DNA from: Mesorhizobium helmanticense
GTDB taxonomy: Bacteria; Pseudomonadota; Alphaproteobacteria; Rhizobiales; Rhizobiaceae
Direction: 5' to 3'
NCBI RefSeq assembly: GCF_003034915.1
Contig: NZ_PZJX01000028.1
Location: 1 to 64,000, forward strand
Length of the DNA: 64,000 bases
A program made the position numbers and the translations under genes. The notes under the pieces are model-generated. The model was not told where the DNA came from. It did no database searches and saw only the letters and a list, made by a program, of their open reading frames with translations. Of the stretch, positions 8,606 through 17,276 are shown in pieces. Every line of letters starts with the position of its first letter. Position 1 is the stretch's first letter.

Positions 8606-10570
8606 ATGTTCGGCAAGATCCTGATCGCCAATCGCGGCGAAATCGCTTGCCGCGTCATCCGCACAGCGCGCAAGCTGGGAGTGCGCACGGTCGCCGTCTA
8701 TTCGGATGCCGACGCGAAATCGCTGCATGTCGAGATGGCCGACGAGGCGGTGCATATCGGCGCCTCGCCGGTCGGCGAAAGTTATCTGCGCGGCGACAAG
8801 ATCATCGCGGCAGCGAAAGCGACGGGCGCCGAAGCCATCCATCCCGGCTACGGCTTTCTGTCGGAGAACCCTGACTTCGTCGATCAGGTGACGGCGGCAG
8901 GCCTCGTCTTCATCGGGCCGTCGGCCGCCTCGATTCGCGCCATGGGGCTGAAGGACGCCGCCAAACGGCTGATGGAGAAGGCCGGCGTGCCGGTCGTGCC
9001 GGGCTACCATGGCGAAGCGCAGGAGATCGTGCTGCTCGCCTCAAAGGCGCGCGAGATCGGTTATCCCGTCCTGATCAAGGCGCGCGCCGGCGGTGGTGGC
9101 AAGGGCATGCGGCGGGTCGAACATCCCGACGATTTTTCGGAGGCGCTATCGGGCGCCCGACGCGAAGCAAAGGCCGCTTTCGGCGACGACCGCGTCCTGG
9201 TGGAAAAATATGTCGACAAGCCGCGCCACATCGAGGTGCAGGTGTTCGGCGATATCTTCGGCAATGTCGTGCATCTCTACGAGCGCGACTGCTCGGCGCA
9301 GCGCCGCCACCAGAAGGTAATCGAGGAAGCGCCAGCGCCCGGCATGACGCCGGCGTTGCGCAAGGCGATGACCGAGGCAGCGGTGAAGGCAGCCAAGGCG
9401 ATCCACTATAGTGGCGCCGGCACCATCGAGTTCATCGTCGATGCATCGCAAGGGCTGAAGGCAGACCGCTTCTGGTTCATGGAAATGAACACCCGCCTGC
9501 AGGTCGAGCACCCGGTCACCGAAATGGTCACCGGCATCGATCTGGTCGAGTGGCAGCTTAAGGTGGCGTCCGGCGAAAAGCTGCCGAAGACGCAAAGCGA
9601 GATCCAGCTCTCCGGCCACGCCTTCGAGGCGCGCCTCTATGCCGAGGATCCGGCAAAGGGCTTCTTGCCGGCGACGGGCACGCTGCATCATCTGAAATTT
9701 CCAGTCTACGCCCTCGAGGGCGCCAGCATGCGCATCGAGACCGGCGTGCGGGCTGGCGATGCCATCTCACCCTTCTACGATCCGATGATCGCCAAGCTGG
9801 TCGTTCACGGCAAGGACCGGCAAGCGGCGCTCGAGGCGCTGGGAGCCGCACTTTCGCAAACCGAGATCGCCGGCTCGACCGTCAACACCGCCTTTCTCGC
9901 GGCTCTTGCGACTGATGCGGATTTTGCCGCCGGCGATGTCGATACCGGCCTGATCGGCCGACACCAGCAGAAGTTGACCGCGGTTCCGCCACCGAGCGCC
10001 GAGATCATTGCCGCGGCAGCCCTTGCGGCGTCCGGTGCAGGGGCTCTGGTGCCGTCCGACGACCCATGGTCGGTGCTTGCCGGCTATGCGCACTTCCATA
10101 GCGGCGCGCGGCGTACGCGGTTGCGTTATGGCGACGATGATATTCTCGCACGTGTTTGGGTGCGGCCGGACGGGCGGTTCCAGGTGGCGCTGGACCCACC
10201 TTATGACGGCGCCAATTCGCATGACCTGCCCGCCGCCCCTCGCCTCGCCCTCTGGCCCGGTCACGTCACGGTCTTTTCGGGCGCCATAGGCTACAGTTTC
10301 GTCGTGCCGGATCCGCTGGCAAGGGCTGAGGAAGCCGCGGCCGCTTCCGGCAGCCTGCGAGCGCCGATGCCCGGCCTGGTCAAGCTGGTGCGCGCGGCCA
10401 AGGGCGATGCCGTCATCAAGGGCCAGCCGCTGCTGATCCTGGAAGCGATGAAGATGGAGCACATGATTTCCGCGCCCCATGACGGCGTGATCGCCGAGAT
10501 CACGGCAGAGGGCGCGCAGGTCACCGACGGGACCGTGCTCGTGCGTTTTGCCGAGCAAGTTCACGACTGA
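8606..10570 (+). CDS. mccA: Methylcrotonyl-CoA carboxylase, biotin-carrying (alpha) subunit
   Basis: A 654-aa acyl-CoA carboxylase alpha subunit. The N-terminal biotin carboxylase opens with KILIANRGEIACRVIRTARK, has the ATP-grasp region KARAGGGGKGMRRVE and the active-site segment RDCSAQRRHQKVIEEAP. The C-terminal biotinyl carrier domain carries the biotin lysine, Lys616, in LEAMKMEHM. It works with mccB; the pair carboxylates 3-methylcrotonyl-CoA. GGGAGG lies 7 nt before the ATG. The enzymes that usually follow in this operon, 3-methylglutaconyl-CoA hydratase and HMG-CoA lyase, are not found here or elsewhere in the window. Also called liuD. Confidence 0.95.
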   Translation: MFGKILIANRGEIACRVIRTARKLGVRTVAVYSDADAKSLHVEMADEAVHIGASPVGESYLRGDKIIAAAKATGAEAIHPGYGFLSENPDFVDQVTAAGLVFIGPSAASIRAMGLKDAAKRLMEKAGVPVVPGYHGEAQEIVLLASKAREIGYPVLIKARAGGGGKGMRRVEHPDDFSEALSGARREAKAAFGDDRVLVEKYVDKPRHIEVQVFGDIFGNVVHLYERDCSAQRRHQKVIEEAPAPGMTPALRKAMTEAAVKAAKAIHYSGAGTIEFIVDASQGLKADRFWFMEMNTRLQVEHPVTEMVTGIDLVEWQLKVASGEKLPKTQSEIQLSGHAFEARLYAEDPAKGFLPATGTLHHLKFPVYALEGASMRIETGVRAGDAISPFYDPMIAKLVVHGKDRQAALEALGAALSQTEIAGSTVNTAFLAALATDADFAAGDVDTGLIGRHQQKLTAVPPPSAEIIAAAALAASGAGALVPSDDPWSVLAGYAHFHSGARRTRLRYGDDDILARVWVRPDGRFQVALDPPYDGANSHDLPAAPRLALWPGHVTVFSGAIGYSFVVPDPLARAEEAAAASGSLRAPMPGLVKLVRAAKGDAVIKGQPLLILEAMKMEHMISAPHDGVIAEITAEGAQVTDGTVLVRFAEQVHD

Positions 10571-10629
10571 GTTGCAGGCCGCGATCTTCGGGCAAGGCGC
10601 AGGCCAACAACGCGTGCCCGAAATGAGAA

Positions 10630-10650
10630 TGGCCGGGGCAAGTCCGGCCA
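10630..10650. terminator. Candidate hairpin between convergent mccA and livK
   Basis: TGGCCGG and CCGGCCA form a 7-bp GC-rich stem with a 7-nt loop in the 111-bp gap between the convergent mccA and the substrate-binding protein gene. It is followed by CTCTTAATT on the plus strand and by a moderately T-rich TTCTCATTT on the minus strand, so it could terminate from both sides. There is no long T-tract. Confidence 0.4.
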
Positions 10651-10681
10651 CTCTTAATTGCCACGTGGGCAACGTCAGGGA

Positions 10682-11803
10682 TTACGGCTGGATCGGCGCG
10701 TATTTGCCGTCGTGCCACTGGTTGATGTCGTAGCTGGCGTTCTTCAGGTCGCCCTTCTCGTCGAAGGTGACCGAACCGACCACGGTGCTGATCGGCTGAC
10801 CATTCTTCAGCGCCTCGGCGACCTTGGCAGGATCGTCGCTGCCGGCGCGCTTGATGCCCTCGGCGAAGGCCTGGATCACGGCGTAGGAGAACAGGGTGAA
10901 GCCCTCCGGCACGAAGCCGCCGGCCTTGATCTTCTCGATGGCCTCCTTGGCTTCGGGTTTTGCCTGCGGATCCGAGGGGAAGACGAACATGGTGCCTTCG
11001 CCGGCCGGACCGGCAACCTGCCAGAACTCCGGCGACGCGATCGAATCCGGCATGATCAGCTGGAACTTGAGGTTCTGTTCCGCCGACTGGCGCAGGATGA
11101 GGCCGGCCTCGGGATGATAGCCGCCGAAATAGACCACATCCGCCTTCAGGTCCTTCAGCTTGGTGACGAGGGCCGCATAGTCCTTCTCGCCGGCGTTGAT
11201 GCCTTCATACATGACTTCCTTGAGGCCGCCGGCGTTCATCGTTGCCTTGACGGCATCGGCCACGCCCTGTCCGTAGGCGCTCTTGTCATGCAGGATGACG
11301 ACGTTCTTTCCGGCATATTTCTTGGCGATCCACGGGCCGATGAAGGCGCCCTGGGCATCGTCGCGCGTATAGAGGCGCATAATCGTCGGCCAGCCTGCAG
11401 TTGCCGCCGCGTCGGTCAGCACAGGGTTCGACGAAGCCGGGCTCATCATCAGCGCACCGGCCTCGGCGTAGACCGCGGAGGCAGGGATGCTCGAACCGGA
11501 GCAGGCATGGCCGTCGATGAACTTGACGCCGTCGGCGATGATGCGGTTGGCGACCGAAACCGCCTGTTTCGGATCGCATTGGTCATCCTCGATGTCGAGC
11601 TTGATCTGGCGGCCATCGATGCCACCGGCCGCGTTGATTGCGTCGGCGGCGGCTTGCGCGCCCTGCTTGAACTGGTCACCGATGGTGGCAAGCTGACCGG
11701 TCATCGGTCCTACCACCGAAAAGGTGATGTCGTCGGCGAAGGCGACCGGCGCGCTCATCATCAGGCCGGCTATGGCCGCGCTCAAAATATTCAATTTTTT
11801 CAT
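10682..11803 (-). CDS. Branched-chain amino acid ABC transporter, periplasmic binding protein (LivJ/LivK type)
   Basis: A 373-aa type I periplasmic binding protein. The signal peptide is MKKLNILSAAIAGLMMSAP with cleavage near AFA-DD; the mature protein starts DDITFSVVGPMTGQLA, typical of LIV-binding proteins, with the ligand loop HACSGSSIPAS and the region MMSPASSNPVLT. It would deliver Leu/Ile/Val or related amino acids to a LivHMGF permease, whose genes are not adjacent. ATG at 11803 is chosen over an upstream start because GGAGGAG lies 10 nt before it and it begins the signal peptide. It converges on mccA, so substrate capture and leucine catabolism are neighbours. Confidence 0.92.
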   Translation of the reverse strand: MKKLNILSAAIAGLMMSAPVAFADDITFSVVGPMTGQLATIGDQFKQGAQAAADAINAAGGIDGRQIKLDIEDDQCDPKQAVSVANRIIADGVKFIDGHACSGSSIPASAVYAEAGALMMSPASSNPVLTDAAATAGWPTIMRLYTRDDAQGAFIGPWIAKKYAGKNVVILHDKSAYGQGVADAVKATMNAGGLKEVMYEGINAGEKDYAALVTKLKDLKADVVYFGGYHPEAGLILRQSAEQNLKFQLIMPDSIASPEFWQVAGPAGEGTMFVFPSDPQAKPEAKEAIEKIKAGGFVPEGFTLFSYAVIQAFAEGIKRAGSDDPAKVAEALKNGQPISTVVGSVTFDEKGDLKNASYDINQWHDGKYAPIQP

Positions 11804-11939
11804 GGTAATACAACTCCTCCACTCTCGCGCGGCCATCCCGGCAGCGCCTCTTCCTGAGTGGCGGGAGAATTTCATCGTTCATTGGGCCTGTCTAGGCGCA
11901 TCGACGGCACTCGATTGGGCCTGCAACGCTTATGTTTGA

Positions 11940-12020
11940 CCTGAAACCGGTTTCCACTTTTGGGATCATGGTCTGAAACGCAAAAGCCGCGCCGGCCTTG
12001 TTCCGGCCGGTCGCGGCTTT
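11940..12020. repeat. RIME-like palindromic element upstream of the binding protein gene
   Basis: GAAACCGGTTTCCACTTTTG followed by GGATCATG (from 11943) has the core I recall from rhizobial intergenic mosaic elements. It is directly followed by a strong hairpin: AAAGCCGCG-CCGGCC (11983-11997) pairs with GGCCGG-T-CGCGGCTTT (12005-12020). The rest of the 411-bp gap 11804-12214 shows several short GC-rich hairpins and no convincing gene; the promoter of the binding protein gene must lie in it. Confidence 0.5.
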
Positions 12021-12214
12021 GTCGATCGAGCCGAGCGCTCCCGCATCCGAAAACCCGCTCGCCTTCCCTGTATGTAGCGAAGCTGACCGCTTTCGGTCGC
12101 TGCGTTCTTGCTTTCGTTGTCCAGCCGTCTTGTGCGGCCTTTCTCTTGTCGGTCCGGCCGTCTAGCGCGGCCTTGACCTGGAGCATCCCTGTCGGTGTTC
12201 TCTGTGCCTGAAAC

Positions 12215-12481
12215 TCAGTGCATCGTCATCCATTCGCGGGCTTCACGCAGGGCCCTGGCGATCTCGACCTTCGACATCGCCGCCGACAATTCCGATCGCA
12301 GTTCCGCGGCGCGGACCGAGCCCTTGATAGCAGCGATGTTGAACCATTTGTGGGCGGCAACGACGTCGGTCTCGCAATCGCGGCCGGTCGCATACATCAT
12401 CCCCAGTTCGAAAAGAATGTCGGCCTGGGCAGTTGCCCCCATGGCGCCGAAGCCGGCTTCAAGCATTTCAAAACGTGCCAT
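12215..12481 (-). CDS. Small Sel1/TPR-repeat-like protein
   Basis: An 88-aa protein whose centre, LFELGMMYATGRDCETDVVAAHKWFNIAAIKG, matches a Sel1-like repeat (L..LG..Y..G..v..d...A..W...AA..G). Sel1 repeats mediate protein-protein contacts. The last 30 residues form a charged helix, RAAELRSELSAAMSKVEIARA. There is no signal peptide or membrane segment. AGGGGATT lies about 5 nt upstream of the ATG. It stands alone between two long intergenic regions and its partner is unknown. Confidence 0.75.
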   Translation of the reverse strand: MARFEMLEAGFGAMGATAQADILFELGMMYATGRDCETDVVAAHKWFNIAAIKGSVRAAELRSELSAAMSKVEIARALREAREWMTMH

Positions 12482-12956
12482 TTCAATCCCCTGTTCTGGC
12501 CCCTGTCAGGCTCCCGAGAGCTGCCTCCGTTCGTCCCTCGGTATCTCTGTCGATAACCCTTGGGGTGGCCGCTCTTTCGATGCTTTCGAGAATGAAGCGC
12601 AGCCTTGAATCCGTCGTTAAATGGCGTGCTTAATTTGAGGAAAACAAAGCTAAAACAAGAGGTAAACGCCGAAATTCGTTAAGGATACAAAGCCAGCAAT
12701 CGCGGGGATTCCGGGCAAATTTGACGAAAATTTGCGAGGCGCGGATCAACACTCCGCTAACCACGGGAGACAAAGGCAACACGCCGATCGTTTCATATCT
12801 TCGCTGGCAAGACCGGTTTGGTGCATCGAGAAAAAGCTCGAGTCTTCCGCAGCGGCACCGCTTTTGTTTTGCCGGGAGGTGGATTAGCTTACGTTTGCGT
12901 AAGAGGCAGACCGGCGGGGCGGAACACCCGGCCGGGTGCGCAAAGGGAGGACAGAT
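12482..12956. other. Intergenic region without a recognised gene
   Basis: 475 bp between divergent small genes. The middle part (12630-12700) is AT-richer than its surroundings, e.g. GAGGAAAACAAAGCTAAAAC, and probably carries both promoters. Open frames in it have no start signals or family features. I see no tRNA, repeat or strong terminator. Confidence 0.5.
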
Positions 12957-13301
12957 ATGTTTCGAAAAGCAAGCCTGGCCCTCGCGGCCACATTAGTCAT
13001 GGCCGGCGCGGCGTGGGCCGATCCGATCGAAGGCGACTGGAAAACGCAGGCCGGCGCGACCGCCGCCATCTCCGGCGGCGGAGGAGGATTCTCCATCAAG
13101 CTGAAGTCGGGCAAATTTGCCGGCAAGCACATCGGTTCGCTCAAGGCGTCCGGCGCCAACAAATATGCGGGCAGCATAACCGATCCGGAAACCGACAAGA
13201 CCTACGCCGGCAAGGGCTCGCTTTCCGGCACCTCGCTCAAGATGAGCGGTTGCGTTCTCGGTGGACTGATCTGCAAGAGCCAGACCTGGCACAAGCTCTG
13301 A
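12957..13301 (+). CDS. DUF2147 family exported protein
   Basis: A 114-aa protein with signal peptide MFRKASLALAATLVMAGAAW, cleaved near AWA-DP. The mature part has the DUF2147 pattern: GDWKTQAG at the start, a glycine-rich strand region, GSITDPETDKTYAGKGSLSG and a final KMSGCVLGGLICKSQTW with two cysteines that may be bridged. DUF2147 proteins are small beta-rich periplasmic proteins of unknown biochemical role. ATG at 12957 is chosen over one 21 nt earlier because GGGAGGA lies 6 nt upstream. A good terminator follows 26 nt after the stop, so it is probably monocistronic. Confidence 0.85.
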   Translation: MFRKASLALAATLVMAGAAWADPIEGDWKTQAGATAAISGGGGGFSIKLKSGKFAGKHIGSLKASGANKYAGSITDPETDKTYAGKGSLSGTSLKMSGCVLGGLICKSQTWHKL

Positions 13302-13326
13302 TCCTTCGCATTTGAAAGACATGACG

Positions 13327-13355
13327 ACGGGGCCTTTGCAGGCCCCGTTTTCGTT
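13327..13355 (+). terminator. Rho-independent terminator of the DUF2147 gene
   Basis: ACGGGGCCT (13327-13335) pairs perfectly with AGGCCCCGT (13340-13348) around a TTGC tetraloop and is followed by TTTTCGTTT. A 9-bp GC stem plus T-rich tail, 26 nt after the stop codon. Confidence 0.85.
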
Positions 13356-13505
13356 TCATCGGCGATCTGCATCGCCTGACGCATCGGAGCTCGAACCGAT
13401 GCGCGCCCCACGTCAATCAATTTGAACCGCAGATGAACGCCGGCATCAGAGCCGGTTCAGTCACATCAGGGCATTTTCATGCGTGTTGAAGGAGACACCA
13501 CGCAA

Positions 13506-13658
13506 ATGCTCGCTCGCCGCTTCACCATCGTCTGCCTGTTGCTCAGCCTGTTCGGCATGTTGTTCGCCATCCTCGTTGCGGAGGCAGGCCGTTCGGCCCG
13601 CTCCTGGGACCAGGCCAATTCCTGCCGGTTCGGTTGCGTGAACCATTTTCGCCCCTGA
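13506..13658 (+). CDS. Possible 50-aa membrane or exported peptide
   Basis: A short reading frame starting MLARRFTIVCLLLSLFGMLF with AAGGAG about 12 nt upstream. Residues 6-25 are strongly hydrophobic and follow an RR pair, so it could be a membrane anchor or signal peptide; the rest is short, with SWDQANSCRFGCVNHFRP at the end containing two cysteines spaced C-x3-C. No family is recognised. It lies in the gap between the DUF2147 gene and amn, 36 nt before another small secreted candidate. Evidence is limited to start context and composition. Confidence 0.4.
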   Translation: MLARRFTIVCLLLSLFGMLFAILVAEAGRSARSWDQANSCRFGCVNHFRP

Positions 13659-13694
13659 ACCGACAAAGACCTCGAGAGACAAAAAGCAAAAGCC

Positions 13695-13889
13695 ATGAAC
13701 CGCATCGTCGCCAACGCCCTGAAAACCCTTCGGCTCCTGCCGCGGGCGGCGCTTATCCTGACGGTGCTTTCGGCGCCGGTTCTGGCGGTGCCGACGATGC
13801 GTGCCGATGCCGGCTCGACGATCGAAGCGCCGGCAATGAAGAAGAACGGCGTCGGCTTTGTTTTGCTGGTCAGCCTGCGGCGCGGTTAG
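13695..13889 (+). CDS. Possible 64-aa exported peptide
   Basis: A short frame with a signal-peptide-like start: MNRIVANALKTLRLLPR is basic, then AALILTVLSAPVLA is hydrophobic with a likely AxA-type cleavage. Only about 30 residues would remain. The ribosome binding site is poor (A-rich, no GGAG). No family is recognised. The frame ends 104 nt before the preferred amn start. It may be a genuine small secreted peptide or chance. Confidence 0.35.
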   Translation: MNRIVANALKTLRLLPRAALILTVLSAPVLAVPTMRADAGSTIEAPAMKKNGVGFVLLVSLRRG

Positions 13890-13993
13890 AATAACCGACT
13901 GTTGTCGAAACCATTCGGAAGAAAAACCACGCTTTGGCCGCGTTCTGGCCAACACCCCCTCCCAACCGCATGGCCAAGCCTCTATATTGGGTC

Positions 13994-15496
13994 ATGGAAA
14001 AGCGAATCTATCCCCAAGCCATCGAATCGGTCGTCATGCCGGAACCTTTTGGCCGGCAGAGCTTCAACGATGCCAAAAAGGCCGTCGCCGCCTTGCAGGT
14101 GCTTTACGACCGCAACACCAGATTCCTGCGCGATTCATTCACGGCACTCGCCGCGGGCGGCGACAACAACAAGCGATACCGGGCCTTTTATCCAGAGATC
14201 GGCGTCACCACGAGTTCGTTCACCCAGATCGACTCGCGCCAGGCCTATGGCCACATGCCGACGCCGGGGCATTTCTCGACGACCATCACCCAGCCCGCGC
14301 TTTTCGAAAACTATCTCACCGAACAGCTTCGCCTGATCATGCGCAATCACGGCGTTCCGGTCACCGTTTCGGAATCGACGACGCCCATTCCGCTGCATTT
14401 CGCCTTCCTGGAAGGCACCCATGTCGACGGCGCGGCGGCCGAGCGCATCAGACGGCCGATCCGCGACCTGTTCGACGTGCCGGATCTCGACGGCACCGAC
14501 GACCAGATCGCCAACGGCACGTTCGAAGTGGCGTTCGGTGAAACACGACCGCTGGCGCCGTTCACAGCGCAACGCATCGACTATTCGCTGCACCGGCTGT
14601 CCCACTACACCGCGACCACGCCGCAGCATTTCCAGAACTTCGTGCTGTTCACCAACTACCAGTTCTATATCGATGAATTCGTCGCCCGCGCCCGCGACCT
14701 GATGGCGAAGGGCGGCGACGGATATGTCGAATTCGTTGAACCGGGCAATGTCGTCACCAAGGCCGGACAAGGCGCGCCCAGCGAAGGTGTGGCGGCGCCG
14801 CGCCTGCCGCAGATGCCGGCCTATCATTTGAAGAAGCCGAACCATGGCGGCATCACCATGGTCAATATCGGCGTAGGCCCCTCCAACGCCAAGACCATCA
14901 CCGACCATATCGCTGTGCTGAGGCCGCATGCCTGGCTGATGCTCGGCCATTGCGCCGGCCTGCGCAACACCCAGGCGCTGGGCGACTATGTGCTGGCGCA
15001 TGCCTATGTCAGGGAAGACCATGTCCTCGACGACGATCTGCCGGTATGGGTGCCGATCCCGCCGCTGGCCGAAATCCAGGTGGCGCTGCAGGAGGCGGTC
15101 GCCGAGGTCACCGGGCTTTCCGGCTACGATCTCAAGCGCATCATGCGCACTGGCACGGTCGCTACCATCGACAACCGCAACTGGGAACTGCGCGACCAGC
15201 GCGGGCCGGTGCAGCGGCTGTCGCAGTCGCGGGCGATCGCACTCGACATGGAATCGGCGACGATCGCGGCCAACGGGTTCCGCTTCAGGGTGCCCTACGG
15301 CACGCTGCTTTGCGTTTCCGACAAGCCCCTGCATGGCGAACTGAAGCTGCCCGGCATGGCGACCGAATTCTACAAGCGGCAAGTGGCGCAGCACCTGACC
15401 ATCGGCATCAGGGCGATGGAAAAGCTGGCGGAGATGCCGATGGAACGGCTGCATTCACGCAAGCTCAGAAGCTTTTCGGAGACGGCGTTCCAATAG
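13994..15496 (+). CDS. amn: AMP nucleosidase
   Basis: A 500-aa enzyme hydrolysing AMP to adenine and ribose 5-phosphate in purine salvage. N-terminal AMP nucleosidase-specific domain (SFNDAKKAVAALQVLYDRNT, TSSFTQIDSRQAYGHMPTPG) is followed by a nucleoside phosphorylase-like catalytic domain: GGITMVNIGVGPSNAKTITDH, MLGHCAGLRNTQALGDYVLA and ALDMESATIAANGF, which contains the catalytic-site Met-Glu. Length matches the E. coli enzyme (484 aa). The start is uncertain: ATGs at 13934, 13970, 13994 and 14036 all lack good ribosome binding sites; 13994 gives the most usual N-terminal length. Confidence 0.92.
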   Translation: MEKRIYPQAIESVVMPEPFGRQSFNDAKKAVAALQVLYDRNTRFLRDSFTALAAGGDNNKRYRAFYPEIGVTTSSFTQIDSRQAYGHMPTPGHFSTTITQPALFENYLTEQLRLIMRNHGVPVTVSESTTPIPLHFAFLEGTHVDGAAAERIRRPIRDLFDVPDLDGTDDQIANGTFEVAFGETRPLAPFTAQRIDYSLHRLSHYTATTPQHFQNFVLFTNYQFYIDEFVARARDLMAKGGDGYVEFVEPGNVVTKAGQGAPSEGVAAPRLPQMPAYHLKKPNHGGITMVNIGVGPSNAKTITDHIAVLRPHAWLMLGHCAGLRNTQALGDYVLAHAYVREDHVLDDDLPVWVPIPPLAEIQVALQEAVAEVTGLSGYDLKRIMRTGTVATIDNRNWELRDQRGPVQRLSQSRAIALDMESATIAANGFRFRVPYGTLLCVSDKPLHGELKLPGMATEFYKRQVAQHLTIGIRAMEKLAEMPMERLHSRKLRSFSETAFQ

Positions 15497-15552
15497 GCGG
15501 TGGACATTTCGTCATCTTGATTGGGCCGCATTTCTACCGATAAGCAAAGCGG

Positions 15553-16608
15553 ATGGCACGCGGTCGGAACATGATAATTTCGACGATATTCCTGGCAATG
15601 CTCGCCCTCTCGGCCGCGTTGGTGGCCGGGTTTTTCGGAACGCTGCATCCGGCTTTCGATTCCTTCGCGCATTTTCGCGTCCACCTTGCCGTGCTGATGG
15701 CGCTGTGCGCGTTGCCGCTGCTTGCCACTTCGTTTCGCTTGCAGGCGGCCGCAGCGCTGGTCTTTGCCGTGGCTGCCTACGCCACCACGTCGTTGCCCTT
15801 GCCGCGCCTGTGGCCGGTCCAGGCAGCCTACGAAGCCAAGCCTGGCGACCAGGCGGTCTACCCCGGTGATCAGGCCGTCTACCGCCTGCTGCAGATGAAT
15901 TTGCGCTTCGACAATCCGACGCCGAAGAAGGTGCTGTCGCTGATCGGCCGGACCAATCCCGACGTGATCACTCTCGACGAAGTGTCGGAGATGTGGACGA
16001 CCGAGCTTGGCTATATCACCAGCGCCTATCCCTACCGGATCCTGTGCCCCTACCCCAATGGCGTGTTCGGTGTGGCGCTGCTCTCCCGACGGCCGTTTGC
16101 CGCCGGCACCAAACCCTTTTGCGAGCGGCGGGGCGCCATGGCCATCGCCACCGTCGATTTCGGCGGCATCGGCGTCGATGTCGCCGCCATCCATCTCAGC
16201 TGGCCATGGCCGCGTGAGCAACCGTGGCAGATCGGCGAATTGGCCGAGCCGCTGGCTTCGCTTGGCGAAACCGCGATCATGGCGGGCGACTGCAACGCCG
16301 CTCCATGGAGCGCGGCCGTCAGGCGCGTCGCTTCGCTCGGTAAGCTGACTGTGATGCCGTCGGCCGGACCTAGCTGGATCTATCGGAAACTGCCGGATTT
16401 CCTGCGGCGCTACGCCGGGCTGCCGATCGACCAGGTGTTCAGCAAGGGCGGGGTGATGATCCATTCGGCATCGAGGCTGGAAGACAACGGCTCGGACCAT
16501 CTTCCCGTCATGGTGGAATTCTCGCTGCGACCGGAAGAGAAGAAGCCGGTCGATGAGGATGAGACGGCACTCGCGGCAATCGGTCAGCCAGTCAGGCCGC
16601 GCGGCTAA
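15553..16608 (+). CDS. Membrane-anchored endonuclease/exonuclease/phosphatase (EEP) family protein
   Basis: A 351-aa protein. The first about 90 residues have two or three hydrophobic helices (MIISTIFLAMLALSAALVAG, LAVLMALCALPLLATSF), so the catalytic domain is tethered to the inner membrane. The EEP domain follows: LLQMNLRFDN, ITLDEVSE (catalytic Glu), AIHLSWPWP, ETAIMAGDCNAAPWS and GSDHLPVMVEF with the catalytic Asp-His pair. Substrate could be a nucleic acid, phospholipid or inositol phosphate. An odd detail is a 7-residue tandem duplication, PGDQAVY twice, just before the EEP domain (15841-15882). It ends overlapping the convergent DUF922 gene by 4 nt. Confidence 0.88.
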   Translation: MARGRNMIISTIFLAMLALSAALVAGFFGTLHPAFDSFAHFRVHLAVLMALCALPLLATSFRLQAAAALVFAVAAYATTSLPLPRLWPVQAAYEAKPGDQAVYPGDQAVYRLLQMNLRFDNPTPKKVLSLIGRTNPDVITLDEVSEMWTTELGYITSAYPYRILCPYPNGVFGVALLSRRPFAAGTKPFCERRGAMAIATVDFGGIGVDVAAIHLSWPWPREQPWQIGELAEPLASLGETAIMAGDCNAAPWSAAVRRVASLGKLTVMPSAGPSWIYRKLPDFLRRYAGLPIDQVFSKGGVMIHSASRLEDNGSDHLPVMVEFSLRPEEKKPVDEDETALAAIGQPVRPRG

Positions 16609-17207
16609 CGCCTGCGCATAAGAGCATCGACCAGGTGCTCGACATGGCCGCCGTCGCGATGTTCGCGGGCGTCGAAGTCGTTCTGCTTCGCCTCGTATTC
16701 GGCATAGATGGCCTTGATCCGGCGTCTCGCCTCATGATGTGTCCTGGTGCAAAACCAGTTGTCGGCGAATTCCAGGCCCGTGATCGACTTCTCGGTGGCC
16801 TGCATCATCTTTCTCGCGATGCGGCCATGCGTGTGCTCATGGGCAAGCACGCCGGCGAAAAACCGCTTCCAGCGCTTCTGCAGCGCCGGCGTGGCGGCCG
16901 AGACCATCCGGGGGAAGGTGTAGGTCAGATCGAGCGTTCCATCGGCCTGCCGCACACGGCAGACACCGCCGTCCCTGCTGACGTCGAGATCCCAGTCGAC
17001 GGTATAGGCGGTCAGCGCGATGGCGTGCGTCGTCAAGCCATGCTTCGGCCCCTTGCGGTCCATGGCCACGACCAGGCTCGCGCCCGTGGCCCCCGCTATG
17101 TCGTAGGTCCGGGTCTCGACCAGCAGCTTGGTGCCGGCCGATGCCGCCGGCGCGAAGCCGCATAAGGCGCCGATCGCCGCAAGGCACGTCAGAACCGCCA
17201 GGCGCAT
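16605..17207 (-). CDS. DUF922 family secreted zinc-protease-like protein
   Basis: A 200-aa protein with signal peptide MRLAVLTCLAAIGALCGFAPAASA. The mature part contains LAHEHTHGRIARKM, an HExxH-type site (His-Glu-His-Thr-His), so a zinc-dependent peptidase activity in the periplasm is likely; DUF922 proteins carry this motif and are predicted proteases. Two cysteines (GGVCRVRQ, WFCTRTHHE) may pair. ATG at 17207 is preferred to the ATG at 17213 because GGAGAG is 7 nt from it but directly adjacent to the earlier one. It ends tail-to-tail with the EEP gene and starts after the ETF-QO stop, in the same direction. Confidence 0.85.
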   Translation of the reverse strand: MRLAVLTCLAAIGALCGFAPAASAGTKLLVETRTYDIAGATGASLVVAMDRKGPKHGLTTHAIALTAYTVDWDLDVSRDGGVCRVRQADGTLDLTYTFPRMVSAATPALQKRWKRFFAGVLAHEHTHGRIARKMMQATEKSITGLEFADNWFCTRTHHEARRRIKAIYAEYEAKQNDFDAREHRDGGHVEHLVDALMRRR

Positions 17208-17276
17208 GGTCATCTCTCCGTATCGAGAGGTTAGGGAAACACAGGCACGCCGCTGTTTCAACGGCTCCGGCGCCGA

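Noticed and set aside
8070..8624. 184-codon frame overlapping the small secreted protein between mccB and mccA
   Set aside because: The alternative frame at 8182-8559 has a clear signal peptide and cysteine pattern; this one has no recognisable structure.
11872..12186. 104-codon minus-strand frame upstream of the binding protein gene
   Set aside because: It covers the RIME-like repeat and hairpins and has a random, Arg-rich composition.
13461..13955. 164-codon minus-strand frame before amn
   Set aside because: Gln/Arg/His-rich antisense composition without motifs; the plus-strand short frames have better start and export signals.
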